This document shows, piece by piece, positions 1 through 8,285 of a stretch of DNA of 43,323 bases. Under the pieces are notes generated by a model. It was not told the DNA's origin. It made no database searches and saw nothing but the letters and a program-made list of their open reading frames with translations. The DNA lies in contig JAGVJJ010000091.1 of NCBI GenBank assembly GCA_020051175.1, positions 1 through 43,323 of the forward strand. The letters run 5' to 3'. This DNA comes from Bacteroidia bacterium. Its GTDB lineage: Bacteria > Bacteroidota > Bacteroidia > 2-12-FULL-35-15. How positions within the stretch are numbered: the stretch's first letter is position 1; every line of letters starts with the position of its first letter. The position numbers and the translations under genes were made by a program.

Positions 1-90
1 GTAAGGGATATGTAAATAATTTGAACAAATTTTAAACCGGCTCTTAGTATCTCGTAGATTTGTTATTCGTTAAAATTCGTTATTCGTAGT

Positions 91-495
91 ATGAAGAAAG
101 ACATTAACCCACCTCTTGTTGAAGACATTGCTGTTGCGGTGGTAAAGGAGCTGAATGAGCTGAATGAGGACGTGTGGAACGTTTATTTGCTGAATTTAAA
201 AAAAGAGAATATCGAAGGTGTACTTGTAACTTCCAAAGGATACGGGACCTACAATGAGGAAGAAGTTAAAACATCTACTCTCCGACACTTTCTGGACGTA
301 GTAAATGCCGGTGATTTTAAAAAAATTGAACCCATAGTAGAAACGGTTTTTGGACTAAATAATGAGTATTGGGTAAGTTTCTTCCTCAACAATGTAATGT
401 ACGACAAGAAATACATCTTTTTGCCTGAAACTATAAAAGAAGAAAATTTTACATCTGTTCCCTTTATCAACAAAAAAGGGGTGATGATAAAATAA
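91..495 (+). CDS. conserved small protein of unknown function
   Basis: A 134-residue cytoplasmic protein with no signal peptide, membrane segment or motif I recognise. It is rich in acidic residues and Asn, with a probable helical N-terminus (residues 6-40) and mixed sequence after it. The stop is 9 bp before the start of the membrane protein at 505, so the two are probably co-transcribed, with the exonuclease at 2351 as third member. The ATG at 91 is preceded by a short direct repeat (gttattcgt, twice within 60-88), which may be upstream-gene remnant or leader. Reading frame, length and packing support a real gene; no function can be assigned. Confidence 0.75.
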   Translation: MKKDINPPLVEDIAVAVVKELNELNEDVWNVYLLNLKKENIEGVLVTSKGYGTYNEEEVKTSTLRHFLDVVNAGDFKKIEPIVETVFGLNNEYWVSFFLNNVMYDKKYIFLPETIKEENFTSVPFINKKGVMIK

Positions 496-504
496 TAAAT
501 CCTT

Positions 505-2349
505 ATGCTAAAACTTCCGTCCCTTCAGGGTGCTTTAAGGGAAACTATTGCGACTCTTAAACGATTTCCACTGCCAATACTGGCGGGTATAATAGGCGCA
601 TTCACAGCTATTCATTTCAATCATTTGTCATTCGACATCCGTCAGTACGCTGAAGACTCGCTTAAAATTATCATGTGCTGCTGGCTTGGGTTAACCGCTT
701 TTATTTCCATTCAGCTGTTTTCTGAAAGCAAAAGATTGAGTCTGCTGCAAAACATTTTAATACAGGCTGTAGCATTGACCCTTCTTGTTGTTTATTATTT
801 TTCATTGCCTCATTTTAATGACTTTGCCGTTAAGGATGGAATCCGGTATGCGCTCTATACTATCGGGTTGCATTTACTGGTTTCGTTTTCTGCTTTTATT
901 GGTAACGGCACAACCAATGGTTTCTGGCAATTTAATGAAACACTGTTTATTCGCATTTTAACAAGCGCCATATATACGGGTGTATTATACGTTGGACTGG
1001 CACTCGCGATCCTTGCCGTTGATGAGTTGTTTAATGCAAATGTGAACAAAAAATTTTATGGTGATTTATGGTTTATAATGATTGGGGTATTCAACACTTG
1101 CTTTTTTCTGGCGGGTGTTCCAAAACATTCACAAACACAGGACTCGGACACCAGCTACCCTAAAGGCCTGAAAATATTTACACAGTTTGTATTGCTTCCA
1201 CTGGTTACTATTTACCTGCTTATACTCTATGCGTATGGTGCTAAAATAGCCATCATGATGGAGCTTCCAAGAGGATGGGTTTCTTACCTTGTAATCGGGC
1301 TTTCGGTGGCAGGCATCCTGTCACTACTGCTTATTTGGCCCATCCGAAATGAAGAAGGGAATAACTGGATCAAAATTGCCGACCGGTGGTTTTACAGGGC
1401 ACTGTATCCTTTGATTGTTCTGCTTGGCCTGGCCATTTACAAACGTGTATCGCAATATGGTATTACTGAAAACCGTTATTTTGTTTTGCTTATAGCACTT
1501 TGGCTGGCTACCGTGGCAACCTACTTTTTAATCAGCAGAACAAAAAACATCAAGGTAATTCCTGTGTCGCTTTGTATCGTTGCATTCCTGAGTTCCTTTG
1601 GTCCATGGGGTGCATTCAGCGTATCGGAACGCAGCCAGGTGAACCGGCTTGAAAAATTATTGATACAGGAAAATATATTAGTTGACGGAAAGATAATTCG
1701 CCCGGACTCTTTGCTCCGGAATGAGAACAGTGCGTCCATTTCTTCGCTTGTGCGCTACCTTGGCGAATACCATAGTTTTGAGACAATTCAGCCTTGGTTT
1801 AGCCAAAACCTTGACTCTCTGCTGGATTCGAAAACCCCGCATGACTACTCATACAAATATCATAAAAAAGAAATGGTGCTGGATTTAATGGGTGTTGGGA
1901 ATTACCATGGCCGTTATGAAAGAAGTAACAGCTTTTACATTGTATCTGAATACCAGGATCAGGAAATGGCCACCAAGGTTACCGGATTCGACTACCACCA
2001 GAGCTTTCGACAACATTACAGAAGTGAGGAAAGAACTGATTATTATACTCCTATTAATTTTGGAAAAAATGTAATGCATATCAAAAATATTCATCAGCAA
2101 CTGACATTTTACTTAAACGATAAGCAATTGACAAGTATAGACTTTGTAAGCTTTATAAAAACATTACAAAAATCCGGCAAGCATGAGTATAATAGTTACA
2201 AAGTTCCGCCAGAGCTCTTTGTTCTTCCGGTAGAAACTGATTCTTTGTTTATTCAACTAAATTTTAACTCTATATCAGGTGCTATAGAAGAAAACGATAG
2301 TATGAACATATACAATATCGATACCGATGTTTTAATAAAACATAAATAA
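505..2349 (+). CDS. DUF4153-type multi-pass membrane protein
   Basis: 614 residues. The first ~375 are dominated by about ten to eleven hydrophobic segments (for example around 20-40, 55-70, 85-105, 150-170, 190-205, 225-245, 255-275, 297-310, 325-340, 355-370). The C-terminal ~240 residues are soluble and probably extracytoplasmic. Size and layout fit the DUF4153 membrane proteins of Bacteroidota, whose function is unknown; the family call is from memory of its general pattern. It starts 9 bp after the upstream gene and ends one base before the exonuclease start, so it is the middle gene of a tight operon. No enzymatic motif is visible. Confidence 0.7.
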   Translation: MLKLPSLQGALRETIATLKRFPLPILAGIIGAFTAIHFNHLSFDIRQYAEDSLKIIMCCWLGLTAFISIQLFSESKRLSLLQNILIQAVALTLLVVYYFSLPHFNDFAVKDGIRYALYTIGLHLLVSFSAFIGNGTTNGFWQFNETLFIRILTSAIYTGVLYVGLALAILAVDELFNANVNKKFYGDLWFIMIGVFNTCFFLAGVPKHSQTQDSDTSYPKGLKIFTQFVLLPLVTIYLLILYAYGAKIAIMMELPRGWVSYLVIGLSVAGILSLLLIWPIRNEEGNNWIKIADRWFYRALYPLIVLLGLAIYKRVSQYGITENRYFVLLIALWLATVATYFLISRTKNIKVIPVSLCIVAFLSSFGPWGAFSVSERSQVNRLEKLLIQENILVDGKIIRPDSLLRNENSASISSLVRYLGEYHSFETIQPWFSQNLDSLLDSKTPHDYSYKYHKKEMVLDLMGVGNYHGRYERSNSFYIVSEYQDQEMATKVTGFDYHQSFRQHYRSEERTDYYTPINFGKNVMHIKNIHQQLTFYLNDKQLTSIDFVSFIKTLQKSGKHEYNSYKVPPELFVLPVETDSLFIQLNFNSISGAIEENDSMNIYNIDTDVLIKHK

Positions 2350-2350
2350 C

Positions 2351-3055
2351 ATGCTTGAAGACATAAGAATTCCAAACGTTTTATTTATTGACGTAGAAAC
2401 CGTTCCGGTAGTATATAAATATACCGACCTTGACGAAGACAAACGTAAACTCTGGGACACAAAGTTCAGATATGTTCAAACGGAGAGTCCGGAAAACCTG
2501 TATAAAAAAGCGGGCATTTATGCGGAATTCGCCAAAGTGATTTGCATTTCTGTCGGCTTTTTTCACTTTGAATCCTTTCGCGTAAAATCCTTTACAGGCG
2601 ATGAAAAACAGCTGCTACACGACTTCTCAGTGTTACTGAATGAGCATTATCACAGTAAAAAGCACTTACTCTGCGCCCATAATGGTAAAGAGTTTGATTT
2701 TCCTTTTCTGTGCAGAAGGATGCTTATCAACGGCCTCCGGCTACCGAAGCTATTGAACATTGCAGGAAAAAAGCCCTGGGAAGTAAATCACCTGGACACC
2801 ATGGAACTGTGGAAGTTTGGCGATTATAAAAGCTATACATCCCTGAACCTGCTTGCAAACATCTTTAACATTCCCACCCCAAAAGATGACATTGATGGAA
2901 GCGATGTAGCACGGGTGTACTGGGAAGAAAACAATATACAACGCATTGCCACTTATTGCCAGAAAGATGTAATAACTGTTGCACAGCTTTTGCTCCGTTT
3001 TAAAGGCGAACCGTTGATTGAAGAGAAGAATATTGTTTATACAGATATTGGTTAA
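2351..3055 (+). CDS. predicted PolB-like 3'-5' exonuclease
   Basis: 234-residue RNase H-fold protein of the DEDDy exonuclease group related to the proofreading domain of DNA polymerase B. Exo I is FIDVET near residue 13, Exo II is CAHNGKEFDFPFL near residue 107, and Exo III is YCQKDVI near residue 203, with the Tyr that defines the DEDDy class. These residues bind two metal ions and cleave nucleotides from the 3' end. The free-standing domain, without a polymerase, is typical of Bacteroidota. The start is one base after the previous stop. The stop codon lies at the edge of the 14-bp tandem array. Substrate is not predictable. Confidence 0.88.
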   Translation: MLEDIRIPNVLFIDVETVPVVYKYTDLDEDKRKLWDTKFRYVQTESPENLYKKAGIYAEFAKVICISVGFFHFESFRVKSFTGDEKQLLHDFSVLLNEHYHSKKHLLCAHNGKEFDFPFLCRRMLINGLRLPKLLNIAGKKPWEVNHLDTMELWKFGDYKSYTSLNLLANIFNIPTPKDDIDGSDVARVYWEENNIQRIATYCQKDVITVAQLLLRFKGEPLIEEKNIVYTDIG

Positions 3056-3199
3056 TGGTTAATGGTTATTGGTTATTGGTTATTGGTTAATAGTTATTGG
3101 TTAATAGTTATTGGTTAATAGTTATCTGTTAATAGTTATCTGTTAATAGTTATCTGTTAATAGTTATCTGTTAATAGTTATCTGTTAATAGTTATGGTT
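3052..3199. repeat. 14-bp tandem repeat array downstream of exonuclease gene
   Basis: Starting at the exonuclease stop codon, degenerate ggttaatggttattgg runs lead into eight consecutive exact-phase 14-mers at 3079-3190: three copies of GTTATTGGTTAATA, then five of GTTATCTGTTAATA, with a partial ninth copy. The array is non-coding and AT-rich. A complementary AC-rich stretch (ccataaccaaataacc, 3259-3275) lies before the next gene and could pair with the GGTTATTGG part in RNA. Confidence 0.95.
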
Positions 3200-3301
3200 A
3201 TTAAAAATGACCATCGAAAAAGTACGTTAATAATAGAAAATACTATAACTTCACGAACCCCATAACCAAATAACCAAATAACTAGTAACTAAACCAAAAA
3301 C

Positions 3302-3802
3302 ATGAAATTAAATTTTGTAATTATTCTTGCTGCGGCTCTTATTCCTATGGTATTAGGCTTTATCTGGTACAACCCAAAAGTATTTGGCAATGCCTGGAAA
3401 AATGCAGCTGGAGTAACGGATGAAAAAATGAAGGGCGCCAACATGGCGCTGATATTCGGATTATCGTTTGTTTTAAGTTTTTTACTTGCCATGTCGGTAC
3501 AGTTTATGGTTATTCACCAGTGGAGCATTTATTCCATTCTTGCCAACGAGCCAGGCATAAAGGAAGAAGGTTCTGAGATAAACCTTTGGATAAAAGATTT
3601 TCTGGCTAAATACGGCAACAATTTTCGCACTTTCAAACATGGTGTATTTCACGGTGTTATGGCTGGCTTTACCATAGCATTGCCTATACTTGGTACCAAT
3701 GCAATGTTTGAACGCAAAGGTTTTAAATACATTGCTATTAATGTTGGTTACTGGATTGTATGCCTTGCATTGATGGGCGGTGTTATCTGTGCCTTCGCTT
3801 AA
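3302..3802 (+). CDS. DUF1761-family membrane protein
   Basis: 166 residues with four hydrophobic segments (about 4-24, 47-70, 117-132, 146-165). The N-terminal segment runs into GFIWYNPKVFGNAW, the WY(N/S)P..FG..W signature I associate with DUF1761. Function is unknown. It has its own leader after the tandem array and is followed by a hairpin terminator at 3829-3861, so it is probably monocistronic. Confidence 0.8.
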   Translation: MKLNFVIILAAALIPMVLGFIWYNPKVFGNAWKNAAGVTDEKMKGANMALIFGLSFVLSFLLAMSVQFMVIHQWSIYSILANEPGIKEEGSEINLWIKDFLAKYGNNFRTFKHGVFHGVMAGFTIALPILGTNAMFERKGFKYIAINVGYWIVCLALMGGVICAFA

Positions 3803-3828
3803 CCGCGACACATCCTCACAAACAGCTG

Positions 3829-3869
3829 ATTGCCTGCACTTTGCAACAAAGCGCAGGCAATTCTTATTT
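3829..3869 (+). terminator. hairpin terminator after DUF1761 gene
   Basis: Perfect 9-bp inverted repeat ATTGCCTGC (3829-3837) / GCAGGCAAT (3853-3861), 15-nt loop, followed by the T-rich tcttattt. It separates the DUF1761 gene from trxB. Confidence 0.75.
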
Positions 3870-3920
3870 CGTGTAGCCAATGTGGGGCCGGGGGATGTTT
3901 TCAAATAAATATTTCTGCAA

Positions 3921-3947
3921 TTGTAACCTATTAAAATCGTAATTTTG
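3921..3947 (+). promoter_or_regulatory. Bacteroidota-type promoter of trxB
   Basis: TTG (3921-3923), 16 nt, then TAATTTTG (3940-3947), matching the TTG / TAnnTTTG sigma pattern of Bacteroidota. The predicted start point lies about 25 nt before the trxB ATG at 3981. Confidence 0.75.
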
Positions 3948-3980
3948 CAGGGTTAAACCATCAAACATTTTTATACGATT

Positions 3981-4922
3981 ATGACAGAGCAAATTGAGCA
4001 CGTTCAATGCCTTATTATTGGCAGCGGACCTGCAGGATATACAGCAGCCATTTATGCTGCGCGCGCAGATATGAAACCCGTAATGTACCAGGGGTTACAA
4101 CCTGGCGGGCAGCTTACCATTACCACTGAAGTGGAGAATTACCCGGGTTACCCGAAAGGAACCCACGGCCCGCAAATGATGGAAGATTTTAAAGCCCAGG
4201 CTGAGCGCTTTGGTACAGACATACGTTGGGGACTTGTTACTTCTGTTGATTTCAACGGGCCGGTCCACAAGGTGGTGGTTGATGAAAAAACAACGATAAC
4301 TGCTGATGCAGTAATTATAGCCACAGGCGCTTCGGCAAAATGGCTGGGGCTTGAATCGGAGCAGCGTTTAAATGGCTTTGGTGTTTCTGCCTGTGCCGTG
4401 TGTGACGGCTTCTTTTTCAGGGGACAGGATGTGGCCATTGTTGGAGCAGGTGATACTGCTGCCGAAGAAGCTACCTACCTTGCCAAGCTTTGCAAAAAAG
4501 TATACATGATTGTGCGCAGGGACGAGATGCGCGCATCCAAAACCATGCAGCACCGTGTATTAAACACACCAAACATTGAAGTTATTTTCAATTCCGAAAC
4601 CAAGGAAATACTGGGTGGAAAAACCGTAGAAGGCGCAATAATTGTAAACAACAAAGGAGAAGAGCGCAAGCTGGATGTTACCGGCTTTTTTGTTGCAATA
4701 GGCCATAAGCCCAACACCGATATTTTCAAAGGTTGGCTCAATATGGACGAAACCGGTTATATTAAAACTGTTCCAGGCACGAGCAAAACCAATATTCCGG
4801 GTGTATTTGCAACAGGTGATGCACAGGACAATGTGTACCGCCAGGCGGTTACTGCTGCAGGAAGCGGGTGCATGGGCGCATTAGATGCTGAGCGCTACCT
4901 TGTTGAAAAAGGCGCTCACTAA
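3981..4922 (+). CDS. trxB: thioredoxin-disulfide reductase
   Basis: 313-residue flavoenzyme that transfers electrons from NADPH through FAD to thioredoxin in the cytoplasm. Visible are the FAD-binding GSGPAG (residues 14-19), the redox-active CAVC (Cys138 and Cys141), the NADP-binding GAGDTAAEEA (155-164), the following RRDEMRA that reads the NADP phosphate, and the C-terminal FATGDAQD FAD motif near residue 283. The length is standard for the low-molecular-weight bacterial type. It has its own promoter (3921-3947) and terminator (4941-4984), so it is a single-gene unit. Confidence 0.97.
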   Translation: MTEQIEHVQCLIIGSGPAGYTAAIYAARADMKPVMYQGLQPGGQLTITTEVENYPGYPKGTHGPQMMEDFKAQAERFGTDIRWGLVTSVDFNGPVHKVVVDEKTTITADAVIIATGASAKWLGLESEQRLNGFGVSACAVCDGFFFRGQDVAIVGAGDTAAEEATYLAKLCKKVYMIVRRDEMRASKTMQHRVLNTPNIEVIFNSETKEILGGKTVEGAIIVNNKGEERKLDVTGFFVAIGHKPNTDIFKGWLNMDETGYIKTVPGTSKTNIPGVFATGDAQDNVYRQAVTAAGSGCMGALDAERYLVEKGAH

Positions 4923-4940
4923 GGACAAAAAACAGTCTTT

Positions 4941-4984
4941 TGCCATTTCTCACAGATCGTATACTGTAAGAAATGGCATTTTCT
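4941..4984 (+). terminator. hairpin terminator after trxB
   Basis: 10-bp perfect stem TGCCATTTCT (4941-4950) / AGAAATGGCA (4969-4978), followed by ttttcttt, 19 bp after the trxB stop. Confidence 0.85.
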
Positions 4985-5114
4985 TTGTTATTTAATGCCC
5001 GGATAAAGGAATTGTTCATCCTGTTTCATTTATACGAAATCGTTTGTTGCATTTGGTATATTCCTGCTTTTTTATACTTTTACGTACCCAATCATCCGTC
5101 ACCAAAATCTGAAA

Positions 5115-5846
5115 ATGAAAAAATTTATTCTGCTTTTTGCCTTTACAGGCTGCTTACAAATCATGTTTGCTCAGACCTTCAGCAAGGATGCTCCTCCGGC
5201 CAAATACAGTGCTGCAAAGGTTGTTGATCCTACTTATGGCATTACCATGTACGAGAAACTAAATGCCAAAACAGGCGGAGATTCTGTTCGTCACGACAGG
5301 AAAGGTTATGCCTGCCAGGAGTGGGTAACAGATATTTATGAAAGCGGTAAAATCCTGCACCGGGGGTATTATGAAGACGGACAGCTGAAAATCTATAAAA
5401 ATTATTACGAGAATGGAACTGTTGAGCGTTCTTTCAAACAGGTTGATTTTAAACGTTGCAACATGCAGCTCTTTTACCCGGATGGTAAATTAAAATCCGA
5501 AATTACCTATTATGACGGAGCACCTCAGATATGGACCGACTACTATCCTAACGGGCAGATTGAGTACTACGAGGAAAATACCAAAGACATGGAATACCTT
5601 ATTGCCCGTAAATCATACGCTGAAAATGGCAAACCACTGGAAATATTTGAACTGGTGGATGAGAAAAAGAAAAAATATACGAAAAAAGAATACGATGAAA
5701 ATGGGACAGGTAAGTTAAGAGCGGAAGGCCCTATGCGTTACAGTGCATCCATGCTGGACTACCAGAAAGATGGCGTGTGGACGGTTTACGATGAAAAAGG
5801 CAGCTCCAGAAAAGAAAAATGGATAAAAGGAGAGGAAGTCAAGTAA
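5115..5846 (+). CDS. secreted MORN/YwqK-type repeat protein
   Basis: 243 residues with a signal peptide (residues 1-20, cleavage after MFAQ). The mature part contains MORN-2-like units with the pattern Y.nG.l......Y.dG.l (YESGKI, YEDGQL, YENGTV, YPDGKL, YPNGQI). Such proteins are often annotated as YwqK-family antitoxins, but no toxin partner is adjacent and the signal peptide argues for a periplasmic or surface role. The related 580-residue protein at 38491 is a larger member of the same repeat type. It is followed by the bidirectional terminator at 5868-5904. Function unknown. Confidence 0.8.
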   Translation: MKKFILLFAFTGCLQIMFAQTFSKDAPPAKYSAAKVVDPTYGITMYEKLNAKTGGDSVRHDRKGYACQEWVTDIYESGKILHRGYYEDGQLKIYKNYYENGTVERSFKQVDFKRCNMQLFYPDGKLKSEITYYDGAPQIWTDYYPNGQIEYYEENTKDMEYLIARKSYAENGKPLEIFELVDEKKKKYTKKEYDENGTGKLRAEGPMRYSASMLDYQKDGVWTVYDEKGSSRKEKWIKGEEVK

Positions 5847-5867
5847 CCTCCTGAACTTCCGGGTAAT

Positions 5868-5904
5868 AAAAAAGGCTTCTTTCGGTTTGAAAGAAGCCTT
5901 TTTT
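5868..5904. terminator. bidirectional terminator between convergent genes
   Basis: 16-bp perfect inverted repeat (arms 5868-5883 and 5889-5904; core GGCTTCTTTC / GAAAGAAGCC) with A/T tails on both sides and a 5-nt loop. It serves the MORN gene (+) and the cold-shock gene (-). Confidence 0.93.
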
Positions 5905-5924
5905 ATTAAGGTAATTTTATGAAC

Positions 5925-6116
5925 TTATGCTTTTTTCACGTTCACGGCATTTAAGCCTTTTTTACCTTCCTGAACGTCAAAAGTTACTTTATCGCCATCG
6001 CGTACTTGATCAACTAAACCTGTTACGTGCACAAATAGTTCCTGAGTTGCACCGTCTACTGTGATAAATCCAAAACCTTTTGCAGAATTAAAGAATTTTA
6101 CTGTTCCTGTTTTCAT
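5925..6116 (-). CDS. CspA-family cold shock protein
   Basis: 63-residue single cold-shock domain that binds single-stranded RNA/DNA and melts RNA structure. RNP1 is KGFGFI (residues 13-18) and RNP2 is LFVHV (27-31). It is slightly shorter than E. coli CspA (70 aa) but complete. The promoter at 6151-6179 puts the transcript start close to the ATG, so the leader would be only about 30 nt, without the long thermosensing leader of E. coli cspA. Confidence 0.95.
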   Translation of the reverse strand: MKTGTVKFFNSAKGFGFITVDGATQELFVHVTGLVDQVRDGDKVTFDVQEGKKGLNAVNVKKA

Positions 6117-6150
6117 TATAAATTAAATATTTTAAAAATTAATACTGCGG

Positions 6151-6179
6151 CAAATGTATGAAATTTAAATATCATACAA
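6151..6179 (-). promoter_or_regulatory. Bacteroidota-type promoter of the cold shock gene
   Basis: On the minus strand: TTG (6179-6177), 18 nt, then TACATTTG (6158-6151). An exact TAnnTTTG match at the usual spacing. Confidence 0.8.
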
Positions 6180-6313
6180 CATAAAATTGTGCATTAATTA
6201 TTTATTAACTCACAAATTATGTCTATGAAACCATTAAAAAAATCTATGAATTTTTGTTTTTAGAGGATACCTGGTCCACAAAAACAGCGTCAGATATGCA
6301 ATCCGGGCAAATT

Positions 6314-8038
6314 TCACTCAATTTTGAGGTCTTTTATGTTCAATTGAAGGTTCACACGGCCGTTAAACTCATTTTCTTCGATAGCATAGCAGGCGCTGAG
6401 TGTTTTTTTGCGGAGCACATCGTCAAAGTGGTGGGCCTGTCCGTATGCAATGGAAGCAAAGCTGCCTTCCGGTTTTTGTGGCGGGTGGAGGTCCATTTTC
6501 AGGTGATTGTTACCAACAATACGAACAAAACCCTTGTCTGTCAACCCTTTAGTAATAAAAACGGGAGCCATATTGTCCGGCCCAAAAGGTTCAAACTGTT
6601 TTAAGATACGGCAGAATTTGGGTGTGATAGCTGCCAGGTCAAGCTCCGCATCTATCTCAATTTCAGGCACTAAGAGATGATCCTGAATAGTAGAACTCAC
6701 GACTTCTTCAAAACGTTGCTGGAAAGCAGGTACATTTTCAAGCTTCAGGGTAAGTCCGGCAGCATATTTATGCCCCCCGAACTGCTCCAGCAAATCAGAA
6801 CAGGCCTCAATGGCGTTGTATACATCAAAATCCTTCACAGAACGTGCAGAACCTGTTGCCTTGCCACCGGATTCGGTCAAAACGATGGTTGGGCGGTAAT
6901 ATTTTTCAATAAGCCGTGAAGCCACAATCCCAATCACACCTTTGTGCCAGTCGGTATGAAAGAGCACCGTAGACTTGCGCTTTTGCATTTCGGTATCCCC
7001 TTCAATCATGCTCATAGCATGTTGTGTAATAGTAAGATCCAGCGCCCTGCGTTCGGTATTGGTAGTGTTTATGTTTATACCCGATGTTTTGGCATGTTCG
7101 TGATTATCGGAAATGAGCAATGCCACTGCATTACGCCCGGTCTGTATCCTTCCGGCAGCATTAATACGAGGGCCAATAGTAAACACCAGCTCGTTTACAC
7201 CAACCGTTTTCTTAATATTGGCCAGATCGAGTATGGATTTGATGCCTTTACGCGGGTTTTTATTTATTTCCTGCAGGCCGTAATAGCTCAGGATACGGTT
7301 TTCCCCAACTACAGGCACCAGGTCCGAAGCAATGGAAATTGCAGTTAAATCCAGGTACTCATTAAGCTCTTCAAAAGGAATATTATTTTTCTGGGCATAA
7401 GCCTGCACGAGCTTAAATCCAATTCCGCAACCGCATAGCTCATCAAATGGATAACTGCAGTCGCTGCGTTTGGGATCCAGAACAGCTACAGCATTGGGTA
7501 ATGTTTCGCCCGGACGGTGGTGATCGCAAATAATAAAGTCAATACCCTTTTCGGTGGCGTAATCCACTTTATCGTTGGCTTTAATACCACAATCGAGCGC
7601 TATAATGAGCGTGAAATTGTTTTCTTTTGCAAAATCAATGCCCTGGAATGAAATGCCATAACCTTCGGCATAACGGTCGGGGATGTAATAATCTATGAGG
7701 CCTTCCCTACCTTTCAGGGCACTCTGCTTACGCAGAAAGGAATACACCAATGAAACGGCAGTGGTACCATCCACATCATAATCGCCATACACCAGTATTT
7801 TTTCATTGCTGCTGATGGCCTTCTCCAAACGGGCGATGGCTTTGTCCATATCTTTCATCAGGAAAGGATCGTGAAGATCGGAAAGTGAAGGACGGAAAAA
7901 CCTGCGTGCTTCATCAAAAGTAGTGATGCCACGCTGAACCAAAAGGCTGGCCAGCACACGGTCGATGCCCAGTTCAGCCACCAGCCTGCTCACTATAGCT
8001 TCGTCACCCGCTGCTTTTATGCTCCACCTTTTTTCCAT
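6314..8038 (-). CDS. recJ: single-stranded-DNA exonuclease RecJ
   Basis: 574 residues, the usual RecJ length. A 5'-3' exonuclease specific for single-stranded DNA, used in recombination and mismatch repair. DHH-domain motifs: YGDYDVDGT (84-92), ALDCGI near 147, CDHHRPG (171-177) and the GCGIGFKL motif near 202. The DHHA1 domain follows with FGGHKYAAG near residue 435, and then a C-terminal OB-like part. The ATG at 8038 gives the standard N-terminus. A 247-bp intergenic region separates it from the divergent phosphatase gene at 8286. Confidence 0.96.
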   Translation of the reverse strand: MEKRWSIKAAGDEAIVSRLVAELGIDRVLASLLVQRGITTFDEARRFFRPSLSDLHDPFLMKDMDKAIARLEKAISSNEKILVYGDYDVDGTTAVSLVYSFLRKQSALKGREGLIDYYIPDRYAEGYGISFQGIDFAKENNFTLIIALDCGIKANDKVDYATEKGIDFIICDHHRPGETLPNAVAVLDPKRSDCSYPFDELCGCGIGFKLVQAYAQKNNIPFEELNEYLDLTAISIASDLVPVVGENRILSYYGLQEINKNPRKGIKSILDLANIKKTVGVNELVFTIGPRINAAGRIQTGRNAVALLISDNHEHAKTSGININTTNTERRALDLTITQHAMSMIEGDTEMQKRKSTVLFHTDWHKGVIGIVASRLIEKYYRPTIVLTESGGKATGSARSVKDFDVYNAIEACSDLLEQFGGHKYAAGLTLKLENVPAFQQRFEEVVSSTIQDHLLVPEIEIDAELDLAAITPKFCRILKQFEPFGPDNMAPVFITKGLTDKGFVRIVGNNHLKMDLHPPQKPEGSFASIAYGQAHHFDDVLRKKTLSACYAIEENEFNGRVNLQLNIKDLKIE

Positions 8039-8153
8039 AGTGTAAATTTAAGCAATTCGGGGATTGTAGAGCGGATTGTTGATTTTTATTTGGAGCGTGT
8101 TTATGAATGGTAGGATAAATTGGCGAATAAGGGTATATTTAGGGGACGATTTG

Positions 8154-8179
8154 CTTTGTTGATGATAACACCAACAAAG
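8154..8179. other. inverted repeat between recJ and phosphatase gene
   Basis: CTTTGTTG (8154-8161) / CAACAAAG (8172-8179), perfect 8-bp arms with 10-nt spacer, in the 247-bp divergent intergenic region. Possible operator. The rest of 8039-8285 shows nothing clear. Confidence 0.45.
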
Positions 8180-8285
8180 GCATAAAAGGCAATATGATCG
8201 AAGAAAAAATATGACCGTGGTTAACTTGTTTGATAATTTTACAAGATCGATATCTTAAATATCCCGTTAAAAAAAAACAGAAGCA

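Noticed and set aside
3079..3190. Tandem 14-mers considered as a CRISPR array
   Set aside because: The units abut with no spacers, are only 14 bp long, and no cas gene is near.
4973..5227. Hydrophobic/Cys-rich frame overlapping the MORN gene start
   Set aside because: It begins inside the trxB terminator and overlaps the signal-peptide gene in another frame.
5115..5846. Toxin-antitoxin system suggested by YwqK-like repeats
   Set aside because: No toxin gene is adjacent and the protein has a signal peptide.
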